A program made the translations under genes and the position numbers. DNA of 64,000 bases from Anaerotruncus sp. MC2020 (lineage in GTDB: Bacteria; Bacillota; Clostridia; Oscillospirales; Ruminococcaceae), in assembly GCA_000701945.1 (NCBI GenBank), contig KL370841.1:368310-432309 (forward strand). The letters are read 5' to 3'. Below the pieces are notes generated by a model. It saw only the letters and a list, made by a program, of their open reading frames with translations, searched no databases and had not been told where the DNA came from. This document shows positions 39,793 to 49,177 of the stretch, in pieces (the first letter of the stretch is position 1; each line of letters starts with the position of its first letter).

Positions 39793-42330
39793 TTATTGCT
39801 GTATCACTGCCTTTCTCAGCGCGATGAGGTCGAACGTATCGATTATGCCGTCCTGTGCGAGGTCGGCGCGCGCGCACTCATCATATGTGAGGGGCGTCTT
39901 GCCGAGCAGGTGCGCGCTGAGCATTACAAGGTCAGCGGCTCCCGCCTCGCCGTCGGCATTGATATCGCCGATGACAGGCTCGGGCAAAGTCCCGCTCGAA
40001 GTCGCAATCGCAAAGAAGTTCACGCACTGATAGGTCTGCCCGTTGCTTCCGAGCGTGACCGTCTCGCCCTTCTTCACGGGCTTGTCGTATATCATGAAGC
40101 TAAGGTCGGTCGTGGCAGTCAGCAGGGTACGCATATGTGTGTAGTCCGCGAGCCATGCGGGCGGAGTAGTCACGCGGCTGTCGAGCGCGACATGGAGCGT
40201 CATATCGGCTCCTGCGGTGAAGGTGACGGTGTCGCCCTCGGTGCCCTTCGCGGAGCACGCAGTCATGAGTATCTCTCCGCCTACGAGGTTGGACTGTATC
40301 TGGTCTATGGTGAAGTCACGGTCGCCGAAAATGAGCGAGCCCGTATTGGCGTTTTTGCCTATCGACCACGAATCGGGCAGAGCCTCCGCGCTTATCTGCA
40401 CATTCGTGAACAGCTCGCCGCTCAGCGGGAGCCGCTTGTCGCTGAACACAAAATAGCGCATATTGCTGAGGTTGTCGGCGGGAGCGGAGAACCTCACGTA
40501 CAGGTCATGGATACCGCTTATTTCGGGGATATTCGCTTCCGCGTCCTTATAGCTCGAGAAGCCGCTTCCCGCGAAGTCTATCTTTGCGGCGGGGGCGCCC
40601 TCGATGCTGTCGAGGAATAGCTCGAGCGTGCAGGCATTGCCCGCCATGCTCGCGGAGAACGACTTAGCGCCGCTTCCGAAATTGACTCTGCTGTACTTGA
40701 CCCAGTCGCCGTCGCTTATGCCCGCGATGTTGTTCTGCGAAGTCCACTCCTCGACGTATACGCCCTGCTTGTCGTCGAAGGAGTCCGCCTCTATTCTCTC
40801 GAAGGCTGAGACCGTCTTGGGGGAGGGCGGCGCGGGAGTATCGCTCTCGGGCGAGAGCTTGACAACGCCCTCGGGGAAGGAGTCGACAGTGAGGTCGTTG
40901 ATGTAGTATTCGATGTTCATGTAGCCCTGACCGCAGTAGTCGCCCGCGTAGTCGTTGGGGTCGGTCGGGTCGAGACCGCGCGCGGACTCCCACTCATCGG
41001 GCATACCGTCGCCGTCGGTATCGGTTATCTCCTTGGTCGTGACTGCGGGCGGGTAGGAGTAGGTCACGCCGCACTTGATGTTGTACTTGTTGAGGTCGGA
41101 CACAGAGCCGTTATACGCGGCAGTACCCGAGCACTGACCCGTGCCGTTCTTGGCGTCGGAGGCGCACTGGCGGTCAATGGGCGTCCTCTTGTCGGAGGAT
41201 ATGCCGCAGCCCGCGAAGCTGATAACGTGCTCGTATGAAGCCTCGGCGCTCTCGCAGGTAGTCGCGGTGGAGAGGTTCTCGCCGTCACTGCTTATCGCGA
41301 ACGGCGCAGACGTGCGGAGGTTGTCCTTGGTTATGCCTATGCCGTCCTTGACCGTGATGCCGTCCCAGTTGTTGTAGGTAATGCCGTTGAGCGAGCCGTC
41401 CTTGTTGATGAGGCGGTTGCCCGCGCAGTAGACCTTGAAATTCTGCGGGCTGGTGGTGCTGTCGACGTGGATGTAGTTGTAGCCGCCCGTCGTGGAATTG
41501 CCCGCTTTCAATGTATTGTTGACGTAGTTGACGTGACCGATAGTGCCGTATGCGGTCTGGTAGCCCCAGTCATAGATGATGTTGTTGGTGAAGTCCGCGA
41601 CGCCCGTTCCGGGTATTTTTCCGCGGAAATTGCGCGAAACGTTGTGTATGATGAGGTTGTGGTCGAAGGTGAGGTCGCTGTTGCCCATCATTATGCCGAA
41701 GCCGTGGATGCCCTTGTCGTGTCCGCCCCACGAGTTGGCGGGACCGATGACGGTATACTGCACGGTGTAGTTCTTGTTGTTGGAGTAGAGACCCCACTGC
41801 TCGTCCGACGCCCAGCCTATGGAGCAGTGGTCGACTATGCAGTTTGCGCCCTTTGAGCCTCCCCACGCGTCATTTCCCGAGCTGGTGGCGTTGTACGGTC
41901 CGGGGCGGGAGCTGAGGTAGCGGACGATGACGTTGTCGCCGCCGAAAGCCATTTTGTAGTTTTTGAGCGTGATACCGCCGCCGCCGGGTGCAGTCTGACC
42001 CGCAATTGTGATGTTGCTGACAGCCGAGACCGCGCTCTTGAGCTCGATAGTGCCGCCGACGTCAAATACGACGATGCGGTTGGGCTTGCTGACGGCGTCG
42101 CGGAAGGAGCCCTCGCCGCTGTCGTTGAGGTTGGTGACGTGGTAGACCTGTCCGCCGCGTCCGCCCGTGGCGTACTTGCCGCCTCCGACCGCACCCGGGA
42201 AGGCGAGAAGCTTGCCCGCGGCGCTGGCTGTAGTGCCGATATCCCGCGCGGGGACAGCCGCAGCCGCTCCGCCGAGCATCGTGACGATACCCGTCAGCAG
42301 GGCGGCAAGGCGTCTGATGTTTTTGTTCAT
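39793..42330 (-). CDS. Secreted PL1 pectate lyase with CBM6-like module and dockerin
   Basis: 845 residues. Signal peptide 1-38 (ending TTASAAG). PL1 beta-helix from about 40: FPGAVGGGKYATGGRGG, IVDHCSIGWASDEQWG, a HDKGIHGFGIMMGNS stretch and FDHNLIIHNVSRNFRGK with the late Arg. A TSP3-like calcium motif (DTDGDGMPDEWE) follows, then a CBM6-like domain (EADSFDDKQGVYVEEW), a further beta domain, and a dockerin at 788-845 (GDINADGEAG, ADLAQDGIID). Cleaves polygalacturonate by beta-elimination outside the cell. AGGAGGG before the ATG. Confidence 0.9.
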   Translation of the reverse strand: MNKNIRRLAALLTGIVTMLGGAAAAVPARDIGTTASAAGKLLAFPGAVGGGKYATGGRGGQVYHVTNLNDSGEGSFRDAVSKPNRIVVFDVGGTIELKSAVSAVSNITIAGQTAPGGGGITLKNYKMAFGGDNVIVRYLSSRPGPYNATSSGNDAWGGSKGANCIVDHCSIGWASDEQWGLYSNNKNYTVQYTVIGPANSWGGHDKGIHGFGIMMGNSDLTFDHNLIIHNVSRNFRGKIPGTGVADFTNNIIYDWGYQTAYGTIGHVNYVNNTLKAGNSTTGGYNYIHVDSTTSPQNFKVYCAGNRLINKDGSLNGITYNNWDGITVKDGIGITKDNLRTSAPFAISSDGENLSTATTCESAEASYEHVISFAGCGISSDKRTPIDRQCASDAKNGTGQCSGTAAYNGSVSDLNKYNIKCGVTYSYPPAVTTKEITDTDGDGMPDEWESARGLDPTDPNDYAGDYCGQGYMNIEYYINDLTVDSFPEGVVKLSPESDTPAPPSPKTVSAFERIEADSFDDKQGVYVEEWTSQNNIAGISDGDWVKYSRVNFGSGAKSFSASMAGNACTLELFLDSIEGAPAAKIDFAGSGFSSYKDAEANIPEISGIHDLYVRFSAPADNLSNMRYFVFSDKRLPLSGELFTNVQISAEALPDSWSIGKNANTGSLIFGDRDFTIDQIQSNLVGGEILMTACSAKGTEGDTVTFTAGADMTLHVALDSRVTTPPAWLADYTHMRTLLTATTDLSFMIYDKPVKKGETVTLGSNGQTYQCVNFFAIATSSGTLPEPVIGDINADGEAGAADLVMLSAHLLGKTPLTYDECARADLAQDGIIDTFDLIALRKAVIQQ

Positions 42331-42376
42331 GGTTATCCCTCCTGTATCTGTGACAGAATATATTTCTCTATTATAA

Positions 42377-42405
42377 ATTATACATTAAAAAGGCGCGGAA
42401 ATCAA
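42377..42405 (-). promoter_or_regulatory. Promoter of pectate lyase gene
   Basis: TTGATT and TATAAT with a 17-bp spacer. Confidence 0.8.
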
Positions 42406-42580
42406 TGAAAAATCGTATCAAAAAGGTGTTTTTTTATGCTTTTTTAAAAAAGCGGAAAAAACTCCGAAAAAGGCAAAAAAATTCGCAAAACGGACATAAT
42501 TGTCAGAATTATGTAATACTTTCCCGAGCAAGGTTACAAACGCGCGCGCTTTTTGTATCGGAACTGACAATTCTCTGTTA
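42406..42580. other. Non-coding gap between divergent promoters
   Basis: AT-rich with A-runs, then a CGCGCGCGC tract at 42540-42549. An interrupted pair TTGTCAG...ACTGACAA brackets 42499-42570. No gene. Confidence 0.35.
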
Positions 42581-42609
42581 TTGCATTATGCCGAAATATA
42601 GGGTATAAT
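42581..42609 (+). promoter_or_regulatory. Promoter of vWA lipoprotein gene
   Basis: TTGCAT and TATAAT with a 17-bp spacer. Confidence 0.75.
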
Positions 42610-42671
42610 GAGAGCATAGAAAAAAGCCCTCCTCTGCTCGGCTCGCACGAGGGTAAAAAGGAGTGAAATTT

Positions 42672-44258
42672 ATGAGTAAAAGATTTTCACGTATGGCAGC
42701 CCTGTCACTTACGCTGCCGCTCATCGCCGCGACATTCGCAAGCTGTGGAGACGACGGGACATACAGCGGCGTAAACAGCAACAGCAACTACACTTACAAC
42801 TACAAGACAGAGGCAGAGGAGAACTACTCCCCCAACACCGTGAACCCGAACGAGGAGTACAACTACGTCGAGGAGGGCGGCTTCAAGGACCCGAAGGCGG
42901 AGCCGCTGTCGACCTTCTCTGCGGACGTCGACACTGCCTCATATACAAATGCGCGCCGTATGCTCAACGAGCATAAACGCGTAGAACCCGACTCCGTCCG
43001 CGTGGAGGAGTACATCAATTACTTCGACTACAAGTACGCTGACCCCGAGGAGGGCAAGGTGTTCGGCGAGTACATAGAGCTCGCGGACTGCCCGTGGAAT
43101 CCCGAGACAAAGCTCATGATGATAGGCTTGCAGGGCAAGCGCATCGAGCAGGAGGAGCTCCCGTCCTCGAACCTCGTTTTCCTCATAGACTCGTCAGGTT
43201 CGATGGCTTCGTACAACAAGCTCCCTCTCGTGCAGACGGCATTTTCCATGCTGACCGACAACCTCACCGAGAACGACCGCATCTCTATCGTGACCTACGC
43301 GGGCTCGAGCGAGACAGTGCTCGAGGGAGCGAGCGGTGATGACAAGGACGAGATAACAGAGGCGCTCGGCTCCATCATGGCAAGCGGAGGCACAAACGGC
43401 GAGGGCGGCATCGAGACCGCGTATGCGCTCGCTGAGAAATACTTCATCGAGGGCGGCAACAACCGCGTTATCCTCGCTACTGACGGCGACCTCAACATCG
43501 GCAAGTGCTCCGAGGACGAGCTGACAAAGCTCATCGAGAAGAAGCGCGAGAGCGGCGTTTATCTGTCGGTGCTCGGCTTCGGTACGGGCAATATCAAGGA
43601 CAACAAAATGGAGGCTCTTGCCGACAACGGCAACGGCAACTACAGCTATATCGACTCCGTCTCCGAGGCGCGACGCGTGCTCGTCGAGGAAATGGGCGGT
43701 ACGCTCTTCACCATTGCGAAGGACGTGAAGATACAGGTCGAGTTCAATCCTGCCACGGTCGAGAGCTACCGTCTCATCGGCTATGACAACCGCCTCATGG
43801 AAGCCGAGGAATTCTACGACGACTCCAAGGACGCGGGAGAGGTCGGCGCGGGACACGCTGTGACTGCGCTGTATGAGGTGAAGGTCAATGAGCCGAACGT
43901 GAAAGGCACATATCACGGCATAGAGCTCGAATTTGCGACTGAGAGCACCACTGAGGCTTCGTCCGACAACGGCAGGGACGAGCTCATCAAGCTCTCCGTA
44001 GCGTACAAGGACATCGACACCGACGAGGAGGTATACTCCGCGAACCTGTACGGCATGGAGAAGTACAATACAGTCCCGACGCAGGGCATCAAGCTCGCGG
44101 GAGCTGTTGCGGAGTTCGCGATGCTGCTCAAGGGTTCGGAGTACGCGGGTACGTCGTCATTTGATTACGTCAGGGAGACCGCGCTTGCTATCGGCGGGAG
44201 CAACGAGAAGATAAACGAGCTCGGAGACCTTGCACAGAAAGCTTCTTCATTGTATTAA
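42672..44258 (+). CDS. YfbK-like vWA lipoprotein
   Basis: 528 residues from the ATG at 42672 (AAAAGGAG upstream). Signal peptide with probable lipid Cys C25 (FASCGDD). The region 78-140 (PLSTFSADVDTASYTNARRM) is the VWA N-terminal domain of the YfbK family. The vWA domain begins at 167 with MIDAS D173-S-S175-G-S177, and the C-terminal DUF3520-type domain ends RETALAIGGSNEKINELGDL. Cell-surface; exact role unknown in this family. Confidence 0.9.
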   Translation: MSKRFSRMAALSLTLPLIAATFASCGDDGTYSGVNSNSNYTYNYKTEAEENYSPNTVNPNEEYNYVEEGGFKDPKAEPLSTFSADVDTASYTNARRMLNEHKRVEPDSVRVEEYINYFDYKYADPEEGKVFGEYIELADCPWNPETKLMMIGLQGKRIEQEELPSSNLVFLIDSSGSMASYNKLPLVQTAFSMLTDNLTENDRISIVTYAGSSETVLEGASGDDKDEITEALGSIMASGGTNGEGGIETAYALAEKYFIEGGNNRVILATDGDLNIGKCSEDELTKLIEKKRESGVYLSVLGFGTGNIKDNKMEALADNGNGNYSYIDSVSEARRVLVEEMGGTLFTIAKDVKIQVEFNPATVESYRLIGYDNRLMEAEEFYDDSKDAGEVGAGHAVTALYEVKVNEPNVKGTYHGIELEFATESTTEASSDNGRDELIKLSVAYKDIDTDEEVYSANLYGMEKYNTVPTQGIKLAGAVAEFAMLLKGSEYAGTSSFDYVRETALAIGGSNEKINELGDLAQKASSLY

Positions 44259-44395
44259 TATATTTCTGACAGCGGAGCGCCCCAAGGGGAGCCCCCTTTG
44301 GCGGATTCGCAGGTTACCAAATATGAGCCGTTACTTTACAGCTCGGTAGCCCACTTTTTCCGCTAAGGAGAGCAGCCTAACAGGGGCGCTTTTGC

Positions 44396-44483
44396 TTGTA
44401 TGCCGCGCGGAGATTGCTAACGTTTCTGACGAACTGCCGCGCGAACCCGAAAGTTTCGCTCAAGCCTTTTCAAAGGCTTGCAG
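44396..44483. repeat. Left copy of ~90-bp inverted repeat
   Basis: Two conserved blocks (44396-44418 and 44447-44483, including AAGCCTTTTCAAAGGCTT) recur inverted at 47237-47324. The 560-base gap 44259-44826 also holds GGGACGCCC/GGGCGTCCC arms and a GTAGGGGCG-type palindrome at ~44738-44758. No gene. Confidence 0.7.
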
Positions 44484-44762
44484 AGTCCAGAGACAGCGTC
44501 TCTGGTCGCCGCTCATAGCTTTTAGAGAGCGGCGAAACAAAACGAAGGCGCTCCGCAAGGGGTGAATCAGAAAACAGCCCAGTGGGACGCCCTGCAAGAT
44601 AAGCAGCGCACCAAATCTTTGATTTGGATTGCGATGCTATATGCAACTTGTTGTAGAGGGCGTCCCCTTGTTCCGTTGCACGTTTGTATGCCCGCGGAAT
44701 TATTCCGCGCGTTATAACAATGCCGTTTGTTTACGGACGCCCGAAGGGCGCCCCTACAGATA

Positions 44763-44791
44763 TTGACAAGCTCCCGCCTTTATTCTATAAT
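44763..44791 (+). promoter_or_regulatory. Promoter of ttcA-like gene
   Basis: TTGACA and TATAAT with a 17-bp spacer, 36 bases before the ATG. Confidence 0.85.
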
Positions 44792-44826
44792 GATATTGAT
44801 TTGGAACATGACAGGAGGAGCGCCGC

Positions 44827-45630
44827 ATGAACAGCATAAGCGACTCGATAACCACCCGCTTCAACAAGCAGATATGGACGAAATTCCGCCGCGGAGTGCG
44901 CGACTACGGGCTCATCCTGCCTGGCGACTGCATCGCCGTGTGCATATCGGGCGGCAAGGACTCGATGCTCATGGCGCAGTGCATAGCCCGTCTCAAGCGC
45001 AACAACGAGATACCTTTCGAGGTCGAGTACGTCATAATGGACCCCGGTTATACGCCCGAGAATCTGCGCCGCATAACGGAGAACGCGGAGCTCCTCGGGA
45101 TACCTGCAAAGGTCTATTCCACGCGGATATTCGAGTCCGCGGAGAAGGAGGAGAAGCACCCGTGCTTTCTGTGCGCGAGACTGCGGCGCGGCTGGCTGTA
45201 CAAGAAAGCGCAGGAGCTCGGCTGCAACAAGATAGCGCTCGGGCACCACTTCGACGACGTGATAGAGACGATACTCATGGGTATGCTGTACGGCTCGCAG
45301 ATGCAGACTATGATGCCCAAGCTGAAAAGCGAGAACTACGAGGGCGTGGAGCTGATACGCCCGCTGTACCTTGTCCGCGAGGCTGACATCATAGCGTGGC
45401 GGGACTATAACAAGCTCGGATTCATACAGTGCGCGTGCCGAGTTACCGAGAAAAAGGGCGAGGACGGCTCAAAGCGCGCGGAGATAAAGGCGCTTATCGC
45501 GGAGCTGAAAAAGACCAATCCCGCGGTCGAGATGAACATTTTCCGCAGTCCCGAGAACGTGAACCTCCGCACGCTGATATCCTACCACGACGGGGACGAG
45601 TACCACCACTTCCTCGACGATTACAAGTGA
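44827..45630 (+). CDS. TtcA-family PP-loop ATPase (tRNA 2-thiocytidine biosynthesis type)
   Basis: 267 residues. PP-loop SGGKDS (41-46) binds ATP. CFLCARLRRGWLY holds the CxxC pair and GFIQCACRV the third cysteine region, matching the cysteines that carry the 4Fe-4S cluster in TtcA. ALGHHFDDVIETILM is the family signature. TtcA thiolates C32 of some tRNAs; shorter relatives can have other targets. GGAGG lies before the ATG. Alone in its transcript. Confidence 0.87.
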   Translation: MNSISDSITTRFNKQIWTKFRRGVRDYGLILPGDCIAVCISGGKDSMLMAQCIARLKRNNEIPFEVEYVIMDPGYTPENLRRITENAELLGIPAKVYSTRIFESAEKEEKHPCFLCARLRRGWLYKKAQELGCNKIALGHHFDDVIETILMGMLYGSQMQTMMPKLKSENYEGVELIRPLYLVREADIIAWRDYNKLGFIQCACRVTEKKGEDGSKRAEIKALIAELKKTNPAVEMNIFRSPENVNLRTLISYHDGDEYHHFLDDYK

Positions 45631-45731
45631 GCGGTGCTGTGCAGATGTCCCGCAATGCTGACAAAAGATTGTCAAATGTTTGGCTTTTTTGTCTGTTTTT
45701 ACGATTTTAACGGAATATTTACAGTTATAGC

Positions 45732-45759
45732 TTGAATTTTTTGCCCGATATGCTATAAT
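45732..45759 (+). promoter_or_regulatory. Promoter of ldh
   Basis: TTGAAT and TATAAT with a 16-bp spacer. Confidence 0.7.
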
Positions 45760-45806
45760 ATTATTATACCAGGCTGTACCTACAGCTATAATCGGAGGTA
45801 ATCATC

Positions 45807-46754
45807 ATGGGAGATAATAAAGGCGGAACAAAGATAACCATACTCGGTGCGGGAAATGTCGGCGCGACTGTTGCGTATACCCTCGCTGTTGCGGGTACGT
45901 GTACCGATATTGTCCTCATTGACATAAACAAGGAAAAGGCGAAAGGCGAGGCAATGGATATCCGACAGGGCGTGTCCTTCGGTCACAACGTCGAGATAAA
46001 GGACGGCACGTATGAGGACGCCGCCGATTCCGATATCGTCGTAGTCACTCTCGGACTTGCAAGAAAGCCCGGTCAGACGCGTCTCGACCTCGCGCAGGCA
46101 AACGTCAACATCATCAAGGACGTAATGCCGCAGGTAGCGAGATTCGCTCCCGATGCGATATACGTCGTTGTCAGCAACCCCGTTGACATTCTCACCTACG
46201 TGACCTTACAGTGCACGAGCCTCACACCCTATCAGGTAATAGGCTCGGGTACTGCGCTCGATACATCGCGTCTGCGCTCGAGCATCGCAGACCACCTCGG
46301 TCTGAGCCCGAACAGCGTTCACGCTTATGTATTCGGCGAGCACGGCGATTCTTCGTTCATTCCGTGGTCGCTCACAAATATCGCGGGTATCCCCATGGAG
46401 GAGTACTGCGCAGACCAGAATCACGCTGATATCGACGAGGACGAGATAATCGACGAGGTCCGCAAGGCAGGCGCGGAGGTCATCAAGCGCAAGGGCGCGA
46501 CGTTCTATGCTATCGCTATGACCGTGAACAAGATTTGCGATTCTATTCTCCGCGATACGAACAATATCATGACGATATCTTCTCTCGTGCCCAACAGATA
46601 CGGCATCAGCGATGTCTGTCTGAGTCTGCCCTGCGTTATCGGCAGTCACGGTATCGGCAGGGAGGTATTCCCCAAGCTCACCGAGGACGAGGAGGAGAAG
46701 CTCCACGAGAGCGCAAAGGCACTCAGGAGCGTCATCGACCAGCTCGACTTTTAA
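45807..46754 (+). CDS. ldh: L-lactate dehydrogenase
   Basis: 315 residues. NAD-binding GAGNVGATVAYTL near the start, D at the end of beta-2 (LIDINKEK), substrate-loop GLARKPGQTRLDL with Gln rather than Arg (lactate over malate), catalytic H179 in GEHGDSSF. Reduces pyruvate to L-lactate with NADH and often needs fructose-1,6-bisphosphate. The usual length is 310-320. Single-gene unit, flanked downstream by palindromic repeats. Confidence 0.95.
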   Translation: MGDNKGGTKITILGAGNVGATVAYTLAVAGTCTDIVLIDINKEKAKGEAMDIRQGVSFGHNVEIKDGTYEDAADSDIVVVTLGLARKPGQTRLDLAQANVNIIKDVMPQVARFAPDAIYVVVSNPVDILTYVTLQCTSLTPYQVIGSGTALDTSRLRSSIADHLGLSPNSVHAYVFGEHGDSSFIPWSLTNIAGIPMEEYCADQNHADIDEDEIIDEVRKAGAEVIKRKGATFYAIAMTVNKICDSILRDTNNIMTISSLVPNRYGISDVCLSLPCVIGSHGIGREVFPKLTEDEEEKLHESAKALRSVIDQLDF

Positions 46755-46756
46755 TC

Positions 46757-47080
46757 TGTAGGGGCGCATCCGTTCGCCCGCGCCTCACGCAGTTGCGTAC
46801 GCCAACATTCTGTAGGGAACGCCGCCCTCGGCGTTCCGCATACAAAACAAACGATTTACAGCATTCAATCGTAGGGGCGCATTCCGTGCGCCCGCAAATC
46901 AACAATCGCGTCAACGTCAACATTCTGTAGGGGCGCCCTTTGGGCGTCCGCGAATCACCGAAAGAATCTGCGGTTTCATTCCGTAGGGAACGCCGCAGCC
47001 AACGGCTGCACGTACCCTCTGTCAGCTTCGCTGACATCTCCTTACACTGTAGGGAGTCACTCGGCGTTCCGCATTAAAAC
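46757..47080. repeat. Six tandem GTAGGG-type palindromic repeats
   Basis: Units near 46757, 46811, 46871, 46924, 46981 and 47047 start GTAGGGGCG or GTAGGGAACG and end with the complementary CGCCC or CGTTCC. Single members occur at ~26340, 44740, 57208, 60990 and 61798. A CGCAAACAATT hairpin lies at 47093-47121. No gene in the 625-base gap. Confidence 0.7.
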
Positions 47081-47236
47081 GTTGGCTTTCTCGTTCGCAA
47101 ACAATTCACTGGATTGTTTGCGGAGGGCAGATTTATTGAAATAGTTTTTACGCCGCCCATAGAGCGGCGCCAAGGGCTCTGCCCTTGGAACCCGTCGGAG
47201 CTCTGCCCCGAACCCCGCAAGGGCGCTGCCCTTGAC

Positions 47237-47324
47237 CTGCAAGCCTTTGAAAAGGCTTGAGCGAAACTTTCGGTTTCGCGTACCACTTTATTTGCGGCGG
47301 AAGCAATCTCCGCGCGGCATACAA
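47237..47324. repeat. Right copy of ~90-bp inverted repeat
   Basis: Blocks 47237-47273 and 47302-47324 are the reverse complement of 44447-44483 and 44396-44418. The pair brackets ttcA and ldh (2.8 kb). GC-rich CCAAGGGC/GCCCTTGG arms lie just before it. Confidence 0.7.
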
Positions 47325-47379
47325 ATGAGCAAAGGAGCTCCCGATAACAGCGGGAGCTCTAACTATAGGAGGTAACACC

Positions 47380-48582
47380 ATGAGCCTTAACGATACGCCC
47401 TCGGGCGAGAGGATACACATCGGCTTCTTCGGACGGCGCAATGCTGGCAAATCCAGCCTTGTCAACGCCGTCACGGGGCAGGAGCTCGCCGTCGTCTCCG
47501 ACGTCAAGGGCACCACGACCGACCCCGTCTACAAGGCAATGGAGCTGCTGCCGCTCGGTCCCGTCGAGATAATCGACACCCCCGGCTTCGACGACGAGGG
47601 CGCGCTCGGCGAGCTCCGCGTGAAAAAGACGCGTCAGATACTCGCAAAGACCGATATTGCTGTGCTTGTCGTGGACGGCAGCGCGGGACTGAGCGAGTGC
47701 GACCGTGAGCTGATACAGCTCTTCCGCGAGCGCGAGCTCCCGTACATCATCGCGCACAACAAGTCCGACCTCACAGGGCAGGAGGTCAGCGCAGACAACG
47801 AAATATCGGTCAGCGCGGCTGAAAATCGCAACATTTACGAGCTGAAGGAGATGATAGGCAGGCTCGCGAAGTCCGCCGTCAATGAGCGCCGCATCATCGG
47901 CGACCTACTCAGCGCAGGCGACATCGTCGTGCTTGTCACGCCGATAGACGAGTCCGCACCGAAGGGACGCATGATACTGCCGCAGGTGCAGACTCTCCGC
48001 GACGTCCTCGACGCCGACGCAATCCCCGTATTCGCGAAGGAGGGACAGCTTGCGGACGCACTCGCGGGACTGGTCAAGCCGCCGAAAATGGTCGTCACGG
48101 ACAGTCAGGTGTTCGGCATGGTGAGCAGAATAGTGCCAGAGAGTGTCCCGCTGACGTCGTTCTCTATCCTCATGGCGCGCTACAAGGGCTTCCTCGGGGC
48201 GGCAGTCAGGGGAGCGGCGGCTATCCGCGGACTCCGCGACGGCGACACCGTCCTCATATCCGAGGGCTGCACACATCATCGTCAGTGCGGCGACATCGGC
48301 AGCGTGAAGCTGCCCGCACTGCTGAAGAAATACACGGGCAAGAGCCTGAACATCGAGCTTTCGAGCGGGCGCGACTTCCCCGAGGAGCTCGGCAAATACG
48401 CCCTTGTCATCCACTGCGGAGGCTGTATGCTCAACGAGCGGGAGATGTCCCACAGGCAGAGCACGGCAGAGGCGGCGGGCGTGCCGTTCACGAATTACGG
48501 CACGGCTATCGCGTGCATGAACGGCATTCTGCGGCGCAGTCTCGGCATTTTCCCCGACCTTGAAAGGCTGGTGAGCGAATGA
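47380..48582 (+). CDS. hydF: [FeFe]-hydrogenase H-cluster maturation GTPase HydF
   Basis: 400 residues. GTPase domain with GRRNAGKSS (P-loop), GTTTDPV, DTPGFDD and HNKSDLTG. A dimerisation domain follows. The C-terminal cluster domain has C297-T-H299 and HCGGC with C346 and C349, the 4Fe-4S ligands of HydF. It carries the diiron subcluster to the hydrogenase. HydE, HydG and the hydrogenase are not in this window. Overlaps the next gene by 4 bases. Confidence 0.95.
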   Translation: MSLNDTPSGERIHIGFFGRRNAGKSSLVNAVTGQELAVVSDVKGTTTDPVYKAMELLPLGPVEIIDTPGFDDEGALGELRVKKTRQILAKTDIAVLVVDGSAGLSECDRELIQLFRERELPYIIAHNKSDLTGQEVSADNEISVSAAENRNIYELKEMIGRLAKSAVNERRIIGDLLSAGDIVVLVTPIDESAPKGRMILPQVQTLRDVLDADAIPVFAKEGQLADALAGLVKPPKMVVTDSQVFGMVSRIVPESVPLTSFSILMARYKGFLGAAVRGAAAIRGLRDGDTVLISEGCTHHRQCGDIGSVKLPALLKKYTGKSLNIELSSGRDFPEELGKYALVIHCGGCMLNEREMSHRQSTAEAAGVPFTNYGTAIACMNGILRRSLGIFPDLERLVSE

Positions 48583-48971
48583 AGCGGCGGTTCCCGTACA
48601 TCGTCATATTCGTGGTGCTTGTGGGCGTGGAGGTGCTCATCGCGCTGACTCAGCACGGCAACTTCATCCGCAACTACGGCGGCGACATCATCGTGATGTG
48701 GGTGCTGTACTGCCTTGTGCAGGCGTTGCTCGGCGGCAGGAACAACCACTACCTCGTCAATCTCGCACTGCTCGTGTTCGCATTCGCGGTGGAGCTCGTG
48801 CAGGGCTGGGGCTTCGTGGACAAGTTCGGCATAGAGAGCCCGTTCCTGCGCACACTCATCGGCACGAGCTTCGCGGCGGAGGACCTCCTCTGCTACGCCG
48901 CAGGCACGGCGATAGCGTGTCTGGGAGTGTTCATATACGGGCAGATAAAAAAGAAGAAGGATACGGAATAA
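48579..48971 (+). CDS. DUF2809 membrane protein
   Basis: 130 residues, about four hydrophobic helices. RNYGGDIIVMWVLYCLVQAL and VFAFAVELVQGWG are family hallmarks. Unknown function. ATGA overlap with hydF suggests co-expression. Basic C-terminus KKKKD. Confidence 0.85.
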   Translation: MKRRFPYIVIFVVLVGVEVLIALTQHGNFIRNYGGDIIVMWVLYCLVQALLGGRNNHYLVNLALLVFAFAVELVQGWGFVDKFGIESPFLRTLIGTSFAAEDLLCYAAGTAIACLGVFIYGQIKKKKDTE

Positions 48972-48973
48972 AA

Positions 48974-49008
48974 AAGCGGGCGCATCAATGTGTGTGCCCG
49001 CCTTTTAT
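48974..49008 (+). terminator. Terminator of hydF operon
   Basis: GCGGGC...GCCCGC stem then CTTTTAT. Confidence 0.75.
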
Positions 49009-49029
49009 ATGTATATATGCAAAAATACG

Positions 49030-49084
49030 TGAATAAATATACACGATATCGAGAATATTACTGCGAATAATGAATATTTATTCA
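49030..49084. promoter_or_regulatory. Two ArgR-type ARG boxes upstream of argG
   Basis: TGAATAAATATACA (49030-49043) and TGAATATTTATTCA (49071-49084) both fit TGNATWWWWATNCA. Their centres are 41 bases apart, and the second is 7 bases before the -35. Repression by ArgR with arginine is expected. Confidence 0.8.
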
Positions 49085-49091
49085 AAAAGGG

Positions 49092-49119
49092 TTGACAACG
49101 GAAAATAGCGGAGTATAAT
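49092..49119 (+). promoter_or_regulatory. Promoter of argG
   Basis: TTGACA and TATAAT with a 16-bp spacer, next to the ARG boxes. Confidence 0.85.
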
Positions 49120-49177
49120 AGTATTATCACGATTTTTCACGCCGAAACGGCGTTTTGAATTTCAGGAGGTAATTATC

